Assembly: GCA_021813195.1 (NCBI GenBank)
Contig: JAKALI010000140.1
Coordinates: forward strand, 1 to 8,782
Source of the DNA: Pseudomonadota bacterium
Lineage (GTDB): Bacteria; Pseudomonadota; Alphaproteobacteria; Rhizobiales; Hyphomicrobiaceae
Length of the DNA stretch: 8,782 nt
Direction: 5' to 3'
Shown here: positions 6,083 to 8,782 of the stretch, in pieces
How positions within the stretch are numbered: the first letter of the stretch is position 1
Layout of the letters: each line of letters begins with the position of its first letter
Notes under the pieces: model-generated
The model's database searches: none
What the model saw: only the letters and a program-made list of their open reading frames with translations
What the model was told of the DNA's origin: nothing
Position numbers and translations under genes: made by a program

Positions 6083-7273
6083 ATGTCGATGCTGGACTCG
6101 GTCAAGCGTTGTCTGTCGGTCGCGGTATTCCTGTCGGGGTTGTGCGTCTTTCCGGTGCACGCCGCCGCGCCGTACAAGATCAATGTGATCCTGCCGCTGA
6201 CCGGTGGTGCAGCCTTTCTCGGCAAGGGCGAACAGCGGGCGTTGCAATTGCTGCAATCCACGGTCAACCAAGATGGCGGCATCAACGGGCAACCGGTCGA
6301 GTTCATCTTCCACGACGATCAGACCAATCCGCAGGTGACCGTGCAGATCACCAATGAAATTCTCGCCCAAAAGCCGACGGTGATGTTGGGTTCCAGCATT
6401 GTCGCCATGTGCAATGCCGAGGCGCCGCTGTTGAAGAATGGTCCATTCGATTATTGCCTGTCGCCGGGCGTGCACCCAGCAGTGGGCAGCTACCAATACT
6501 CGTCGAGCGCCGACACACATGCCTTAATTGAAGCGTTGGTGCGCTATTTCCGGATGACCGGAAAGACCCGAATGGCGTTCATGACCAGCACTGATGCTTC
6601 CGGTCAGGACGCCGAGCGCGGGTTCAACGACGTTTTGAAGCTGCCGGAGAACGCATCCATCAAGGTGGTCGAACGTCAACGCTTCAATCCTAAGGACGTT
6701 AGCGTCTCGGCGCAGATCGAACGTATCAAGACGGCCAATCCGCAGGCGCTTATTGCTTGGTCGACCGGCGCTCCCATTGCGACTGTGTTCAAGGCTGTGC
6801 TGCAGACCGGCCTCAACGTGCCCGTCGGCACTACCAACGGCAATCAAACCTATGCGCAGATGCACCAGTACCAGGGCTTCTTGCCGAAGCAGCTCTATAT
6901 TCCGACCTCCGTGTTCCTGCCACATGCCGGCATGTTCAAGCTCGACCCGAAGGTCGAGAAGCAGCAGCAGAAGTTTTATGCCGCCTTCCAGGCGGCCCAT
7001 CTGAAACCGGATACCATGTCGATGCTGGCCTGGGATCCGGCTTCGATCGTGGTGCAGGCGCTGCGCAAGCTGGGCACCAAGGCCACAGCGAGCCAGATAA
7101 GGGCATACGTTAGTAGCCAGACCAGTCTTGCCGGCATCAACGGGGTCTATGACTTCAAGGCGGTGCCGCAACGTGGCTTGACTGTGAAGAATGCGCTGGT
7201 CAGCCGATGGGATCAGCAGGCCGATAACTGGGTGGTCGTCAGCCAGCCGACCGGCACGCCGCTCACCAAATAA
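6083..7273 (+). CDS. LivK-type ABC importer substrate-binding protein (396 aa)
   Basis: Predicted periplasmic binding protein of the branched-chain amino-acid/amide/aromatic-acid (HAAT) ABC class, type I periplasmic-binding fold. The start at 6083 is set by a strong AGGGAGG (6070-6076) 6 nt upstream and by the signal peptide that follows: basic KR near residues 8-9, a hydrophobic core (residues 11-25) and a probable cut in the VHAAA stretch near residue 28. The mature protein opens with the family signature YKINVILPLTGGAAFLGKG (31-49), then NQDGGINGQPVEFIFHDDQ and a LAQKPTVMLGS strand. Cys110 and Cys125 flank the APLLKNGPF segment and could form a disulfide. The gene lies 18 nt before a fused LivH-LivM permease, so the two are surely one operon. 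Family members import leucine-type amino acids, amides, or aromatic acids such as benzoates and coumarates. Next to UbiD/UbiX genes an aromatic acid is the most likely ligand, but this is inference. Confidence 0.92.
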   Translation: MSMLDSVKRCLSVAVFLSGLCVFPVHAAAPYKINVILPLTGGAAFLGKGEQRALQLLQSTVNQDGGINGQPVEFIFHDDQTNPQVTVQITNEILAQKPTVMLGSSIVAMCNAEAPLLKNGPFDYCLSPGVHPAVGSYQYSSSADTHALIEALVRYFRMTGKTRMAFMTSTDASGQDAERGFNDVLKLPENASIKVVERQRFNPKDVSVSAQIERIKTANPQALIAWSTGAPIATVFKAVLQTGLNVPVGTTNGNQTYAQMHQYQGFLPKQLYIPTSVFLPHAGMFKLDPKVEKQQQKFYAAFQAAHLKPDTMSMLAWDPASIVVQALRKLGTKATASQIRAYVSSQTSLAGINGVYDFKAVPQRGLTVKNALVSRWDQQADNWVVVSQPTGTPLTK

Positions 7274-7291
7274 GACGACGGAACGCGCGAC

Positions 7292-8782
7292 TTGACGGCT
7301 ATCCTTCAGATCGTCATCGGCGGTCTGCTGCAGGGCGGCGTCTTCGCCATCGCTGCCCTCGGATTCTCGTTCGTCTTCCGCGTGACCAATGTGGTGAACC
7401 TGTCGCAGGGCGCGTTCTGCGTGCTCGGTGCGATGGGCATGTATTATTTTCAGGTGATCTTTAGCTGGCCGATCCTGCCGGCGGCCATTGCCGCCGTGGT
7501 TTGCACCACCGCCTTCAGTCTGCTGGTAGGAGCATTTACTTTCGCGCCTGCCGTTTCGCGGCTTCCCGGCAGCAGCGCGCTGGTGCTGACGGCGGGATTG
7601 CTAACCTTCTTCATCGGAGCAACTCTGGTGATCTGGGGCAATCAGCCCTATGCGCTGCCACCGTTCTCGGGCGAAGCACCGCTCATCGTCGGCGGCCTGC
7701 GCATTCCCTCGCAGGGTGTTTGGCTCACTGGAGTATCGGTCGTCATAATTCTCGGATCGTGGCTGTTGCTGCAGAAAACGACCCTTGGCCGCGCCTTGCG
7801 TGCCTGCGCCGAAAATCCGGTTGCGGCGCGCCTCATGGGGATCGATCTGCGCGCGATGATCCTGCTCAGCTTCGGCCTTGCCGCCGCCATCGGATCGATC
7901 GGCGGCATACTGGTGGCGCCGATCATGTCGCTGCAATTCGACAGCGGGCAGTTCTTCACGATCTCCGGCTTCATCGCGGTTGCCATTGGTGGCATGGGAA
8001 GCTTTGCCGGAGCGATTGTCGGCGGCATTGTCCTCGGTGTTGCCGAGCAGTTCGCCGCTTATTACGTATCTTCGCTGTTTGCCAATACCCTGGCGCTATT
8101 GTTACTGTTGGTCGTTCTCGTCTTGCGCCCGGCCGGTCTTTTTCCGAGCGGTCCGCTGCGCCGCAGCGACGTACGCGACGACGCCCGTATCTATCGCGCG
8201 GTGGTCCGCTTGCCGGGCAGCCGTGCACTGGCGTTCGGTCTTGTCCTGCTGGTCGTGCTGGCGGTCCTGCCGGTCTTGGTGCCGAGCGGATTGCTCGAGA
8301 CGCTGGTGATTTCGCTGATCCTGTTCATTGCCGTGCTCGGCCTCGATGTGCTCATGGGCTATGCCGGCCAAGTCAGTCTCGGCCATGCCGGCTTCATGGC
8401 GGTTGGCGGCTATTGCGCGGCCATTCTGGCGACGACATACGACTGGCCGCCGCTGGTCGCGATCATGACCGCGGTTGCTTTCAGCGTGGTCTGCGCCTTG
8501 CTGCTGGCGCTGGCGACCGGCCGCTTACGCGGCCTCTACCTCGCCTTGGCGACGCTCACTTTCGGCCTGCTGATCGATTCGCTTGCTGTGAGCCTCGTCG
8601 ATCTCACTGGCGGCCCGTCCGGTCTCGTCGGCATTCCGGCATTTTCCGTCGCGGGCTTCGCATTCGATGCGCCGCTGCGCATGTATTATCTCGTGCTGGC
8701 GCTGAGCGCAGCGCTGGTTCTGGCACTGGAAGGCGGAATGCGCCTCGGCTTCGGACGTGCGCTCAAAGCCGTGCGTTCGGAT
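7292..8782 (+). CDS. Fused LivH-LivM-type ABC importer permease, cut by the window end (497 residues visible)
   Basis: Predicted inner-membrane permease of a HAAT-class ABC importer with both permease halves in one chain. I read it from TTG 7292 to the last base without a stop. The first half is LivH-like: a GGLLQGGVFAIAALGFSFVF helix near residues 10-29, VTNVVNLSQGAF (31-42), the cytoplasmic ATPase-contact loop GRALRACAENP (166-176) followed by VAARLMGID, the GGMGSFAGA turn, and the typical end LRPAGLF (278-284). A charged linker (about 285-312) leads to the LivM-like half: GYAGQVSLGHAGF (356-368), LRGLYLALATLTFG (412-425), TGGPSGL (439-445) and the start of the second contact loop, GRALKAVRSD (488-497). 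More than 100 residues are probably missing to the right. The start is not certain: the TTG has no strong ribosome binding site, but it fits the LivH N-terminus and lies 18 nt after the binding-protein gene, so translation may be coupled. ATPase genes (LivG/LivF type) are expected downstream. Confidence 0.9.
   Translation, partial: MTAILQIVIGGLLQGGVFAIAALGFSFVFRVTNVVNLSQGAFCVLGAMGMYYFQVIFSWPILPAAIAAVVCTTAFSLLVGAFTFAPAVSRLPGSSALVLTAGLLTFFIGATLVIWGNQPYALPPFSGEAPLIVGGLRIPSQGVWLTGVSVVIILGSWLLLQKTTLGRALRACAENPVAARLMGIDLRAMILLSFGLAAAIGSIGGILVAPIMSLQFDSGQFFTISGFIAVAIGGMGSFAGAIVGGIVLGVAEQFAAYYVSSLFANTLALLLLLVVLVLRPAGLFPSGPLRRSDVRDDARIYRAVVRLPGSRALAFGLVLLVVLAVLPVLVPSGLLETLVISLILFIAVLGLDVLMGYAGQVSLGHAGFMAVGGYCAAILATTYDWPPLVAIMTAVAFSVVCALLLALATGRLRGLYLALATLTFGLLIDSLAVSLVDLTGGPSGLVGIPAFSVAGFAFDAPLRMYYLVLALSAALVLALEGGMRLGFGRALKAVRSD

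Noticed and set aside
7878..8309. Plus-strand open frame of 143 codons near the right end
   Set aside because: It is an alternative frame of the permease gene; the permease frame carries the LivH and LivM motifs and has no stop from 7292 to the window end.

Overview
The window is a stretch of a GC-rich Gram-negative chromosome. Codon choice, the TTG starts and the mix of a Bug-type receptor with LivK/LivH/LivM-type transport genes suggest a Bradyrhizobium- or Rhodopseudomonas-like alphaproteobacterium, although a betaproteobacterium is not excluded. This placement is inference. No RNA gene, insertion sequence, CRISPR array or transcriptional regulator is visible.

Layout. Positions 31-1611 (minus) encode a divergent UbiD-family decarboxylase. 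A divergent promoter region (about 1621-1943) separates it from a UbiX-type flavin prenyltransferase of the Pad1/VdcB kind (1944-2525, plus). After about 395 bp without a gene comes a second UbiD-family decarboxylase with a complete set of canonical active-site residues (2921-4423, plus). Next are a Bug/TctC-type periplasmic receptor (4557-5528, plus) and an AT-richer gap of about 550 bp. The right end begins an ABC importer of the branched-chain amino-acid (HAAT) class: a LivK-type binding protein (6083-7273) and, 18 nt later, a permease in which LivH and LivM are fused in one reading frame (7292 to beyond the window end). Its ATPase genes are not in the window.

How the genes may work together. 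UbiX makes prenylated FMN, the cofactor that UbiD enzymes need for reversible decarboxylation of aromatic or unsaturated acids. The two secreted receptors and the fused permease could bring the acid substrate into the cell. The best reading is an uptake-plus-decarboxylation module for an aromatic or heteroaromatic carboxylic acid (or its CoA thioester) that I cannot identify. The two UbiD paralogues differ at a catalytic position, so they may act on different substrates or form one mixed enzyme. All three prFMN genes end inside a predicted stem-loop at the stop codon, and two intergenic regions hold candidate operators.
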